Made by a program: the position numbers and the translations under genes | NCBI RefSeq assembly: GCF_000473205.1 | Contig: NZ_AXBF01000006.1 | Span: 124,001 to 188,000 of the forward strand | Source of the DNA: Pseudophaeobacter arcticus DSM 23566 | Lineage (GTDB): Bacteria > Pseudomonadota > Alphaproteobacteria > Rhodobacterales > Rhodobacteraceae | DNA: 64,000 nucleotides | Direction: 5' to 3' | Notes under the pieces: model-generated | What the model was told of the DNA's origin: nothing | Seen by the model: the letters and a program-made list of their open reading frames with translations, nothing else | Database searches by the model: none | Shown here: piece by piece, positions 32,850-41,439 of the stretch | Layout: every line of letters starts with the position of its first letter | How positions within the stretch are numbered: position 1 is the first letter of the stretch

Positions 32850-35102
32850 TTAATGGAGCGGTTTGCCGGTCCGAAGCATGTGGCCAATCCGCGCAAGCGT
32901 TTCAGGCGTCGCGACCAGCGCCATGAACACCTCGCTCTCAAGAGCAGCCAGATCGGCCTCCGACGTCCCTGCCCCTCCTGCGGCGAAAATCTCGGCAATG
33001 CGCGACTGAAGCGCAAAAGCGTTCGGCGTAATCCGCCCATCGTCTCGGGCAGTTTCGCGCTCCGACAACAACCCGCTCAGAACCGCCTGCCGATCCAGAC
33101 GCAATGTCACCACCTCTTGCGCGCCCTGCCTCGGCTCCAATGTGTCGAGATGCGCAAGGGCTGCGGCAAAGACATCGTCGTCACGCATGACCACCGGTTG
33201 AGACGGATCCAACAAAGCCAAATCCCCCGCCTCACGCGCCGACCCAGCGGGGGCCTCAAGTGTGGCCGCGTGAAAGGCCCTCGTGATCCGGTCCGACAAA
33301 TCCGCCTCGTGCGATGCTGTGGCGCGGGCTCGGTCCAACAGTCGCCGACATCCGCCCCAGCCCGGCACCAGACCGACAAGATGTTCGGGCAGACCGATCC
33401 GCGTCTCGGCATGGGCCACTGTGCCCGTGCAATGCATCGCCAACTCGCACCCACCGCCAAGCGCCAGCCCGTGCATCGCGGCGACGCTGGGCGTGTGGGC
33501 CGTCCGCAGGGCGGCGAGAACCATTTGCCCGCGCGTGATGAAGGCCTCGATCGCCGCCCATTTTCCGCCCTCGATCCACGCCACCACCTTTGACAGATCG
33601 GCACCTGCGGAGAACACCCGCGGATTGTGATTGCCGACAACCATCCCGCGCGCAGCGCCGTTCAAGCGGCTCACCCCCTCTTCGAGAATGTCGAAGACCG
33701 CGGGGGCAAGGGCGTGCATTTTGCTCCGAATATCCAAGCAGATCACATCATCGCCCAGATCCCAAAGCGCTGCAGAGGAATTTTGGGCCAGTGCTTGGCC
33801 TGCGGCCTGTGCCCGGCTCAGCCGGTCCGCCTCGCCACTCCGCACGACCGGAGTCGCCAGCGCCTCGAACGGCACGCCTTCGGGCATCTGCGCCCGCAGA
33901 CGCGCCTGCGTTTCAGGGCTCAGCTCCCGCCACAACGCTACCGGTCCCGCGCGCCAAGCATAGCCCAACTCCATCCCGAGATCCGTCTCCTTGAGCGAGG
34001 GCGCAATCTCACCCGCGTGGATCAAAGCATAGTCCACCACCTGCGCCAGAACCGCCCGCGCATAGGCCCCAGAGGCCGTGTCATTATTCAACAAAAGATC
34101 GAGATCGCGCCCCGCCCCCGGCAGGTCTTTCTGCGCGAACCCGCTATGCGCACGATACACGCCGGAGTTCAGGTCAAGCGCCTCCAACGCACCGCTCTCG
34201 GACTTACGGTAAAACCCGGCACGGCTTTTGCGCCCGAACCGCCCGGCAGAAACAAGATCCGTAATTACCCCCTGCCCCGGCAGATCGAACGCATTGATCG
34301 CGTCCGTCCGGGGCAGCGCCGCCATCAACGAGCCCCAGATGGGTTTGACGACATCAAGCCCGACCAAATCCAGCAGGCCGAAGACGCCCGTGCGCGGCAC
34401 GCCAAAGGCCATGTGCACCGCATCTGCCTCCTCGACCGTCAGCCCAAGCCGCAACGCCTCGACCACCGCCACCGAAAGCCAGGTACAGCCCAGTCGGTTG
34501 GCGATGAAACCCGGCGTGTCGCGGCATTCGATCACGGTTTTGCCAAGCGCCTTTCGCCCAATCTCGGCAGCGCGGTCGAACGCCACCCGGTCCTCAGATC
34601 CGATCAGTTCCAATAGTGCCATGCGCCGGGGCGGGTTGAAGAAATGGCTGATCAAGAAATGATCCTGAAACGCCGCACCGCGCCCTTCGATCAGCCGTCC
34701 GCGCAGAATGGTCGAGGTGTTGGAGGAGACAATCGCATCGGGTTTGCGCAAAGGCTCGATCCGTTCGTAAAGTGCACGTTTTAGGTCGAGGTCTTCAAGG
34801 ATGGCTTCGACGATCCAATCCGCCTCCGCCACACGTTCCAGATGGTCCTCGGTATTGCCGACCCGCACCAGGCTGACGGGCGCCTCCCCCATGAACGCCT
34901 GTCGCGCGATCTGTTGCGCAAGGCCTCGTTCAGCGGGCGCATCTCGCACCCCATCCGGCCCCGCCCGATCCAGCAGATCGACGGCAATCCCCGCATTGGC
35001 AAACTGCGCTGCGATCCCGCCGCCCATATTTCCCGCGCCGATCACCGCTACGCGCCGGCATCCCAAATCCTCGACCCCGAAGGCCGTCTTGATCGTGCTC
35101 AT
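32850..35102 (-). CDS. fadN: Bifunctional 3-hydroxyacyl-CoA dehydrogenase/enoyl-CoA hydratase, FadN type
   Basis: Beta-oxidation enzyme of 750 residues. The order is dehydrogenase first and hydratase last, as in Bacillus FadN and opposite to E. coli FadB. The NAD site is RVAVIGAGNMGGGIAAQFANAG. Dehydrogenase motifs include SSNTSTI, HFFNPPRRMALLELI, CRDTPGFIANRLG and GRFGRKSRAGFY. The hydratase part holds FSAGADLSKV, HGLALGGGCELAMHCTG (first Glu) and RIGLPEHLVGLVPGWGG (second Glu). The C terminus TLARIGHMLRTGKPLH is complete although the IS30 end lies 7 bp past the stop. ATG 35102 follows GGAG. It is the last gene of the leftward alk/fad run and completes the chain shortening of alkane-derived acyl-CoA. 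Confidence 0.9.
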   Translation of the reverse strand: MSTIKTAFGVEDLGCRRVAVIGAGNMGGGIAAQFANAGIAVDLLDRAGPDGVRDAPAERGLAQQIARQAFMGEAPVSLVRVGNTEDHLERVAEADWIVEAILEDLDLKRALYERIEPLRKPDAIVSSNTSTILRGRLIEGRGAAFQDHFLISHFFNPPRRMALLELIGSEDRVAFDRAAEIGRKALGKTVIECRDTPGFIANRLGCTWLSVAVVEALRLGLTVEEADAVHMAFGVPRTGVFGLLDLVGLDVVKPIWGSLMAALPRTDAINAFDLPGQGVITDLVSAGRFGRKSRAGFYRKSESGALEALDLNSGVYRAHSGFAQKDLPGAGRDLDLLLNNDTASGAYARAVLAQVVDYALIHAGEIAPSLKETDLGMELGYAWRAGPVALWRELSPETQARLRAQMPEGVPFEALATPVVRSGEADRLSRAQAAGQALAQNSSAALWDLGDDVICLDIRSKMHALAPAVFDILEEGVSRLNGAARGMVVGNHNPRVFSAGADLSKVVAWIEGGKWAAIEAFITRGQMVLAALRTAHTPSVAAMHGLALGGGCELAMHCTGTVAHAETRIGLPEHLVGLVPGWGGCRRLLDRARATASHEADLSDRITRAFHAATLEAPAGSAREAGDLALLDPSQPVVMRDDDVFAAALAHLDTLEPRQGAQEVVTLRLDRQAVLSGLLSERETARDDGRITPNAFALQSRIAEIFAAGGAGTSEADLAALESEVFMALVATPETLARIGHMLRTGKPLH

Positions 35103-35160
35103 GATATCTCCAGACTTCACTATGTGTTGGCGTGGGCGAAGATACCCGCGCCGAAGGACC

Positions 35161-36948
35161 TCAGATCGCGAGGTCGAAATCCGCCGCCGTCAGCGCAAGC
35201 GTCGCGCCATTGCCAGTCTTGGAAATCGCATGAAGTGCCGCCGCCATGGGGAAGACATTTGAGGCATAGAACCGCACCATGCTCAGCTTGGCCTTTGCAT
35301 GGGTCGTGTTGCGCCCTTCTGCAAGACGCTTGGACGCCGAAATTGCGGCATCGCCCATCACCCAGGCGCCGAGGCAAATCCCAAAAGCCTCAAGGATATT
35401 GACAGCTGCCGACAGGGGCTCCGTACCGTTTTGCGCCACTAGCCAGTCGGTCAGATCGCCGACGATTCCGGCAGCCTCTTCGACCATCGCGCTCAGTCCG
35501 GACCAATCGGCGTCCCCGCCGCTCTGCGTCTTCAGCCCCTCGGCGGTCGCATTCATCTCGGCGATCAGCTCGCGCGCGGCGGTGCCGTTGTCGCGTTTGA
35601 TCTTGCGGCCCACTAGGTCGAGCGCCTGAATGCCGGTCGTGCCCTCGTATATCGTGGTGATCCGCGCATCCCGCAGGTGCTGCGCAGCGCCCGTTTCCTC
35701 AATATAGCCCATGCCACCATGGATTTGGACGCCCAAAGATGCCACATGCACCGATAGTTCCGTTGACCAGGCTTTCACCACCGGAATCAAAAGATCTACG
35801 CGCCGCTGATGGTGCGCACGAGTCTTGTCTTCCTCTGCGCGATGCGCAAAATCCAGAGACCGCGCCGCGCGAAATGCCAAAGCCCTTGCCGCTTCAGTCC
35901 GCGCTTTCATCAGGCCCAGCATCCGGCGAATATCCGGGTGTCCCATAATGGCCGCTTCCGCGCCCTCGGGCGTGCCGCCCTGCACACGGTCCATCGCGTA
36001 GCGCACCGCATGTTGCGTGGCCGCCTCGGAAATACCGACACCTTGCAGGCCCACGCCCAAACGCGCGTTATTCATCATGGTGAACATGTACTGAAGCCCT
36101 TTGTTGGGCTCACCCACCAGATAGCCGATGGCACCGCCCTCATCGCCATAAGACATGGTGCAGGTCGGACTGGCGTGAATGCCCAGTTTATGTTCAATCG
36201 ACACACAACGCAGGTCATTGCGCAACCCCGGAGTGCCCTCGGCATCGGGAATAAATTTCGGCACAATGAAAAGCGAAATTCCTTTGACGCCTGCGGGCGC
36301 ATCTGGCAGGCGCGCGAGCACGAGATGGATGATGTTTTCCGCCAGGTCATGTTCGCCATAGGTAATGAAAATTTTCTGCCCGCTGATCCGGTAGTGATCC
36401 CCCTCCGGCACCGCTTTCGTGCGGATAGCGGCCAGATCAGACCCGGCCTGCGGTTCAGTCAAGTTCATCGTCCCGGTCCATTCCCCGGTCACGAGTTTCG
36501 GCAGGTAGAGCGTTTTGAGATCATCGGAGGCATAGCCGTTGATCGCCTCAATCGCGCCCTGGGTCAAAAGCGGACAGAGCTGAAACGCCGTGTTCGCGCC
36601 ATTGAACATTTCGATAATGGCGGCGTTCACCACCTCCGGCAGGCCCATTCCTCCGTGATCCGGCGCCGCCGTGGGCGCGTTCCAACCCATCTCGACCAGC
36701 GTGTCATAGGCGACACGCCAGCCTTCCGGTGTCGTCACCTGCCCCATGGCAAAACCGAGCCCAGCCTGATCGCCCGCAGCGTTGAGCGGTCCGAGCACAT
36801 CGCCTGCAAATTTCCCCGCCTCTTCGAGGATCGCTCCCACTATGTCGGGACTGGCTTCCTCAAGCCCGGGTAGTTGCGAAATTTCGTCCAGCCCGCAAAG
36901 TTCTTCAAGGACGAACATCATTTCTTCTGTTGGCGCAACATAGGTCAT
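35161..36948 (-). CDS. Long acyl-CoA dehydrogenase (FadE5-like, ~595 residues)
   Basis: Acyl-CoA dehydrogenase of 595 residues, about 200 longer than the short-chain enzymes in region 1. It has the extended N terminus (TYVAPTEEMMFVLEELCGL) and C-terminal domain typical of the group acting on medium and long chains. Motifs: MNLTEPQAGSDLAAIRT, RISGQKIFITYGEHDLAENI, CTMSYGDEGGAIGYLVGEPNKGLQYMF, and QIHGGMGYIEETGAAQHLRDARI. It introduces the first double bond and reduces ETF. It lies 18 bp after the ETF chimera. With thiolase and FadN it forms the same enzyme set as the Bacillus fadNAE operon. Confidence 0.9.
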   Translation of the reverse strand: MTYVAPTEEMMFVLEELCGLDEISQLPGLEEASPDIVGAILEEAGKFAGDVLGPLNAAGDQAGLGFAMGQVTTPEGWRVAYDTLVEMGWNAPTAAPDHGGMGLPEVVNAAIIEMFNGANTAFQLCPLLTQGAIEAINGYASDDLKTLYLPKLVTGEWTGTMNLTEPQAGSDLAAIRTKAVPEGDHYRISGQKIFITYGEHDLAENIIHLVLARLPDAPAGVKGISLFIVPKFIPDAEGTPGLRNDLRCVSIEHKLGIHASPTCTMSYGDEGGAIGYLVGEPNKGLQYMFTMMNNARLGVGLQGVGISEAATQHAVRYAMDRVQGGTPEGAEAAIMGHPDIRRMLGLMKARTEAARALAFRAARSLDFAHRAEEDKTRAHHQRRVDLLIPVVKAWSTELSVHVASLGVQIHGGMGYIEETGAAQHLRDARITTIYEGTTGIQALDLVGRKIKRDNGTAARELIAEMNATAEGLKTQSGGDADWSGLSAMVEEAAGIVGDLTDWLVAQNGTEPLSAAVNILEAFGICLGAWVMGDAAISASKRLAEGRNTTHAKAKLSMVRFYASNVFPMAAALHAISKTGNGATLALTAADFDLAI

Positions 36949-36966
36949 TGCCTCAATTCCTTTTTA

Positions 36967-37266
36967 TCACAGTTTCTCAGTCAATTCCGGGACAACATCA
37001 AACAGATCTGCGACGAGGCCGAAGTCCGCGCCCATGGCCAAAGCGTTGCGAATAGTGTCGGTGGTTTTCTTTTCACCTATGGACACGATCACCACCTCGG
37101 AAGCCACACCGGCTTCTTTCATACGGATCGCCTCTTCGACAGAAATCTCGTCGAACGGGTTCATCGACATCTTCACATTGGCAAGATCGACACCCGTGCC
37201 GTCCGCCTTAACCTTGACCTTAACGTTGTAATCAATCACCCGTTTGACGGGAACGAGCACCTTCAT
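36967..37266 (-). pseudogene. etfB-etfA fusion remnant (deletion chimera)
   Basis: A 99-residue frame whose first ~80 residues are the N terminus of electron-transfer flavoprotein beta ([46 protein letters not shown]). Its last ~19 residues, [18 protein letters not shown], are the C terminus of ETF alpha. A deletion from inside etfB to the end of an adjacent etfA gives exactly this in-frame joint. The AMP site, most of beta and nearly all of alpha with its FAD site are lost, so it cannot carry electrons. The ATG and ribosome site are kept, so a short peptide could still be made. Electrons from the dehydrogenase must use ETF encoded elsewhere. Confidence 0.85.
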
Positions 37267-37289
37267 GGGTCTATTCCTTTCTTCAAGGG

Positions 37290-37555
37290 TCAGCGGGTTG
37301 GAACGGGAATCGTGTCCTCGCCGCGAAAATCGTAAAATCCGAGTTTGGTCCTTTGTCCGAGCCAGCCGACTTCGACGTATTTCACCAATAGCGGACAGGG
37401 TCGGTATTTGCTGTAGGCGAGCCCGTCGTTAAGCACGCCCATGGAGAGTCCGGGGCCGATGATCAAGTTCGATCCCATCAGCTGACTGAGCTGGGTGATC
37501 GGCGCGGCCAGAACAACCCTGTAGCCATCGACAAGCGTGTTCAAAAGCGGCACGT
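37290..37555 (-). pseudogene. 3-hydroxybutyryl-CoA dehydrogenase C-terminal remnant
   Basis: The last ~40 codons, [20 protein letters not shown] then [17 protein letters not shown] and IPVPTR, match the C terminus of short-chain 3-hydroxyacyl-CoA dehydrogenases (Hbd/PaaH). Upstream of this a weakly similar part (VPLLNTLVDG, MGSNLIIGP) seems shortened by an internal deletion of about 12 residues. The Rossmann NAD domain is absent. It lies between the thiolase and the ETF chimera, in the order hbd-etfB-etfA, suggesting that a once longer operon was eroded. No product function is expected. Confidence 0.7.
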
Positions 37556-38743
37556 TTACGTCGAAGGCCTGATAGCTTCCAGAGCAACCGCGATGCCCTG
37601 CCCACCACCAATGCACATGGTTGCCAGAGCCCGTTTCAAACCTGTACGCTCTAGCTCGTAGAGCGCCTTTAGAAAGATTATAACCCCCGATGCCCCGATC
37701 GGGTGTCCAAGTGCTATTGCGCCACCATTGGGATTCACCTTGTTATTGTCCAAACCAAGAGTCTTGCTCACAGCTAGAGCTTGCGCCGCGAAAGCCTCAT
37801 TCGACTCGATCACATCAAAATCTGAAATTGTCAGTCCTGTTCTCTTTAGAAGACCTGATACCGCTGGAATTGGCCCAATCCCCATGATGTCCGGACGCAC
37901 GCCTGCTATATGATAGCCGAGCAGCCTTGCTCGCGGTTTCAATCTCGCTCTGGCTGCAGTATCTGCAGTCGCTAATACAACTGCGGCGGCCCCGTCATTT
38001 AGGCCCGAAGCATTTCCCGCCGTGACTGTACCATCCTTCTGGAAGGCTGGGCGCAGGTTTCCAAGCGATTCCAGTGTACTTGCCTTAGGATGTTCATCAG
38101 TATCAAAAGACACCATGTTGCGTTTGCCCTTCACCTCGACGGGAACAATCTGGGATTTGAAATACCCGTTATTGATCGCGTTCAGGGCGCGCTCCTGACT
38201 TTGCAGTGCAAACTCGTCTTGAGCCTCGCGGGTAATTGCATATTCTAAGGCAACATTTTCCGCCGTGACCCCCATATGCCCTGTGCCAAACGGACAATTG
38301 AGTGCGCCGAGCATCATGTCGGTTGCACCAGTGTCGCCCATTTTTTGCCCCCAGCGGATGGCCGGCATGATATACGGCGAGCGGCTCATGCTTTCGCTGC
38401 CACCGGCAAGTGCTATGGCCGCATCTCCCTGAATCAACGACTGCGCCGCAGACACGATGGCTTGAAGCCCAGAACCGCAGAGCCGGTTTACGTTCATTGC
38501 GGGCGCTTCTTCTGGCACTCCGGACCCAATTGCGACCGCGCGGCTAAGATACATATCACGCGGCTCAGTATTAATAACATGACCAAACACCACATTTTCA
38601 ATTTGCCTGCCATCAATGCCAGAGCGAGCAATCGCCTCCTTCGCCACGATCTCCCCAAGCTCGATAGGCGACGTGTTGGCAAGAGCCCCTCCAAAGGTTC
38701 CGATGGCTGTTCGCGCACCGTCCAATACTACGATATCTTTCAT
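37556..38743 (-). CDS. fadA: Acetyl-CoA acyltransferase (thiolase)
   Basis: Thiolase of 395 residues. The nucleophilic Cys lies in NVNRLCGSGLQAIVSA near residue 89. The C-terminal motifs are PNGGAIALGHPIGASG (His) and ATMCIGGGQGIAVALE (second Cys). Also visible: AGGSESMSRSPYIMP and TAGNASGLNDGAAAVVLA. It releases acetyl-CoA from 3-oxoacyl-CoA; whether it prefers long chains or acetoacetyl-CoA is not visible. It follows alkL by 143 bp on the same strand. Its codon use is noticeably more AT-rich than fadN, suggesting a different origin. It overlaps nothing, but the hbd remnant begins right after its stop. Confidence 0.88.
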   Translation of the reverse strand: MKDIVVLDGARTAIGTFGGALANTSPIELGEIVAKEAIARSGIDGRQIENVVFGHVINTEPRDMYLSRAVAIGSGVPEEAPAMNVNRLCGSGLQAIVSAAQSLIQGDAAIALAGGSESMSRSPYIMPAIRWGQKMGDTGATDMMLGALNCPFGTGHMGVTAENVALEYAITREAQDEFALQSQERALNAINNGYFKSQIVPVEVKGKRNMVSFDTDEHPKASTLESLGNLRPAFQKDGTVTAGNASGLNDGAAAVVLATADTAARARLKPRARLLGYHIAGVRPDIMGIGPIPAVSGLLKRTGLTISDFDVIESNEAFAAQALAVSKTLGLDNNKVNPNGGAIALGHPIGASGVIIFLKALYELERTGLKRALATMCIGGGQGIAVALEAIRPST

Positions 38744-38886
38744 TTTTTCACCGTTGCTTCGTTCTGCATCAAGAAGACCGCGTTGGTCCGTTGCCCAGTA
38801 CAGAAATCATTTTTCAAGAAGTTCGGAAGTAAATGTTCCGAGGCGCGACACGCGCGCTCCGGGTTACTTCCGTCAGAAACGAGACC

Positions 38887-39573
38887 CTAGAACCGGTAGG
38901 CAACACCGATATTCAAGATTGTTGGGTCCACCGAAACCTTGCCTCTGACCGGTGCCCCGCCGAGTGTCCCAGAGATATCTGTTTCGAATGGCGTGTAACG
39001 TATATCGGCATTAGCAAACCAATTATCGCTCATTTGATAGCGCATTCCAACTTGGAGAGCAGGCGCCCAAGCGTCTTTCAAGTCGAAGTCCGCAAGTGCA
39101 TCCCCTTGTTCTTCCAGAAACAAGATTCGAGCGATACCGGCACCAACATAAGGGCTAACGGATGAATTAGTCGGAAAGTGATATTGAAGCGACAAGATGG
39201 CAGGGCCGTATTTTGTCTCTCCGACGGTCATCCCCCCCAAGCTGCCGGTTCCTGTAAGATCGGCGGTTGCAGGAAAACCACCAAAAAAATTCAATGCCAA
39301 AGATGAATTCAAGAAATAAGAAACATCGAAACTCAGTGTGGTGTCATCGGAGATATCGATACCAGACCCCGGTATTGGCGCACCGCCCGCGCTGATTGAA
39401 TCCAACGTTTCGTTCGTGAATACTTTCGCCGCATTCAGGCCAAAAAGCCAGTCGCCTTTGGAGTAAAGCGGTTCCGCATTTGCGACGCTGAACGACGAAA
39501 AGCAACCAAGCATCGTGATTAACACAAACTTCGAGGCAAAAGGCCCCTTGGATTTTACATTAGATTGTTTCAT
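38887..39573 (-). CDS. alkL: Outer-membrane protein AlkL (OmpW family)
   Basis: OmpW-family eight-stranded beta barrel, 228 residues. The signal peptide is about 33 residues (hydrophobic FVLITMLGCFSS, probable cut after SVANA). Features: GDWLFGLNAAKVFTNE, an extended N-terminal region, SPYVGAGIARILF, DNWFANADIRYTPFETDI, and the terminal aromatic residue in NIGVAYRF. AlkL is known to pass long alkanes through the outer membrane of P. putida GPo1. It lies directly after alkK as in that operon. Its GC content looks lower than the surrounding fad genes. Confidence 0.9.
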   Translation of the reverse strand: MKQSNVKSKGPFASKFVLITMLGCFSSFSVANAEPLYSKGDWLFGLNAAKVFTNETLDSISAGGAPIPGSGIDISDDTTLSFDVSYFLNSSLALNFFGGFPATADLTGTGSLGGMTVGETKYGPAILSLQYHFPTNSSVSPYVGAGIARILFLEEQGDALADFDLKDAWAPALQVGMRYQMSDNWFANADIRYTPFETDISGTLGGAPVRGKVSVDPTILNIGVAYRF

Positions 39574-39666
39574 TTATTCCTCCCTTTTAGTCGTTCTTCC
39601 GCGCATTTTGCTCGGTCTCAAGGAGGCGGAACATGCGATCTGCAAATCCGCCTGCCTGTTTTCAGG

Positions 39667-41289
39667 CTACGCCAGAAGCACGTCTCCATATGCTTCCCGC
39701 AGCTTGTTCTTCAGCACTTTGCCAGTTGCGTTTCGTGGAAGTTCATCCACAAAAACGACCGCATCCGGGATCTGCCATTTGGCGACTTTGTCGGAGAAGA
39801 AGGAAATCACATCCTTCTCTGACACTTTTGCCCCTGGTGCCTTGACAGCGACAAGGACCGGCCGTTCGTCCCATTTTACATGCTTCGCCGCAATTGCGGC
39901 GGCATCTGCAATACCGGGATGAGCGACCGCGATTCCTTCAAGTTCGACGGTGGAAATCCATTCCCCGCCCGATTTGATGATGTCCTTGGAGCGGTCTCGA
40001 ATCGTCATGAACCCATCGGCATCAATCGAGGCCACATCGCCGGTTTCAAACCATCCATCGGATTCCAAAGTCGTACCCGGTTCCGCACCGAAATAGCTGT
40101 CTACGACCCAATGGCCGCGAATGCGAAGATTGCCTTGCGCCGCCCCATCCTCGGGAAGTGTACTGCCTTCATCGTCGACGATCTTGAGTTCCACGCCATA
40201 GGGCGGGCGGCCCTGGCTTTCGCGCACTTTGGCCTGTTCTTCCTTGGTCATGCCCGCATGGCGTTCCAGCAAGGCATTCGCGGTCCCGAGAGGCGAGGTT
40301 TCGGTCATGCCCCAAGCGTGCACGACTTCGGTGCCATATTTGTCGCGGAATTCGGCGATCATCGAAGGCGGGCAGGCCGATCCGCCGACCACCGTCCGTG
40401 TGAGGGTCTCGGCTTTGGAGCCGAGTTTGTCGAGCGATGCGAGAAGCCCCTGCCAGATTGTAGGAACACCAAGCGCGACCGTCACGCCTTCGTCGTCGAT
40501 CAGCCGTGCGAGGCTGTCACCGTCAAGCCCCGGACCGGGCAGGACCAGTTTTGCGCCGACCATCGCGGCGGCATAGGGGATGCCCCAGGCATTAACGTGG
40601 AACATCGGAACCACCGGCATCATCACTTCGCGCGCTGAAATATTCAGCGTATCGGGAAGGGCCGCGCCCAAGGAATGCAACACCGTAGAGCGGTGCGAAT
40701 AAAGAACGCCCTTGGGATTACCCGTGGTGCCGGAGGTATAGCAAAGGCTGGAGGCGTCATTCTCGTCGACATCCACCCAATCGGCGTTTTCGTCCCCCGT
40801 GGCCAGGAAGTCCTCGTAGAATATAAGTCCGGGGATCTTGCTGGCTGCCTTTTCGTCACGCGCGGACATGAGAACGAAGGTGTCGACCGTCGTCAGGTTT
40901 TCCCTGATCCCTTCGATGATCGGCAGGAACGTCTTGTCAAAAAAGATGACCCGGTCTTCCGCGTGGTTGATGATATAGACAAGCTGTTCGGGGAAGAGGC
41001 GTGGATTGATCGTGTGGCACACCATTCCACCGCAGGAAATGCCGAAGTAGCATTCCAGATGCCGCGCGTTGTTCCACGCGATCGTCGCCACGCGATCCCC
41101 TTGGAAGAGCCCCAGCTTTGTCAGCGCGGAGCCGAGCTGACGGGCTCTATCCGAAATCCCTTTCCAGTTCGTCTTTGTCTTTGTGCCATCTGTTTCCACC
41201 GACACAATCTCGGTGTTGCCATGATAGCGAGCGCCGTGATCAATGAGTGAGTGTATTGTGAGGGGCATCGCCATCATTTGTCCGCGCAT
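39667..41289 (-). CDS. alkK: Medium-chain acyl-CoA synthetase AlkK
   Basis: AMP-forming fatty-acid CoA ligase of 540 residues. ATP motif [20 protein letters not shown] near residue 180, [27 protein letters not shown], and the C-terminal [19 protein letters not shown] and [20 protein letters not shown]. The start MRGQMM corresponds to the GPo1 AlkK start, so I kept 41289. It activates alkanoic acids made by AlkB, AlkJ and AlkH to acyl-CoA for the adjacent beta-oxidation enzymes. It is separated from alkJ by 150 bp that holds a strong stem-loop, and from alkL by 93 bp. Confidence 0.93.
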   Translation of the reverse strand: MRGQMMAMPLTIHSLIDHGARYHGNTEIVSVETDGTKTKTNWKGISDRARQLGSALTKLGLFQGDRVATIAWNNARHLECYFGISCGGMVCHTINPRLFPEQLVYIINHAEDRVIFFDKTFLPIIEGIRENLTTVDTFVLMSARDEKAASKIPGLIFYEDFLATGDENADWVDVDENDASSLCYTSGTTGNPKGVLYSHRSTVLHSLGAALPDTLNISAREVMMPVVPMFHVNAWGIPYAAAMVGAKLVLPGPGLDGDSLARLIDDEGVTVALGVPTIWQGLLASLDKLGSKAETLTRTVVGGSACPPSMIAEFRDKYGTEVVHAWGMTETSPLGTANALLERHAGMTKEEQAKVRESQGRPPYGVELKIVDDEGSTLPEDGAAQGNLRIRGHWVVDSYFGAEPGTTLESDGWFETGDVASIDADGFMTIRDRSKDIIKSGGEWISTVELEGIAVAHPGIADAAAIAAKHVKWDERPVLVAVKAPGAKVSEKDVISFFSDKVAKWQIPDAVVFVDELPRNATGKVLKNKLREAYGDVLLA

Positions 41290-41347
41290 TTAGCTTCCTT
41301 TCCGGATTTGTGTTTAGGAGCGGCTATTTGGTCGGTCTGGTAGGCTC

Positions 41348-41370
41348 GCAAGCCGCTAGTCGCGGCTTGC
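41348..41370. other. Perfect stem-loop between alkJ and alkK
   Basis: GCAAGCCGC and GCGGCTTGC pair perfectly (9 bp, 5-nt loop) in the 150-bp intergenic gap of an otherwise compact operon. No T run follows in the direction of transcription, so a role in mRNA processing, stability or attenuation is more likely than simple termination. Confidence 0.55.
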
Positions 41371-41439
41371 AGTTTCTTACAACAAACCCCATCGCATCCT
41401 TGGCAACTGGCTGTTTTTTCATGATTTTCGTAAGATTTT

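Noticed and set aside
39880..40638. Plus-strand frame opposite alkK
   Set aside because: Shadow; alkK on the minus strand has all ligase motifs.
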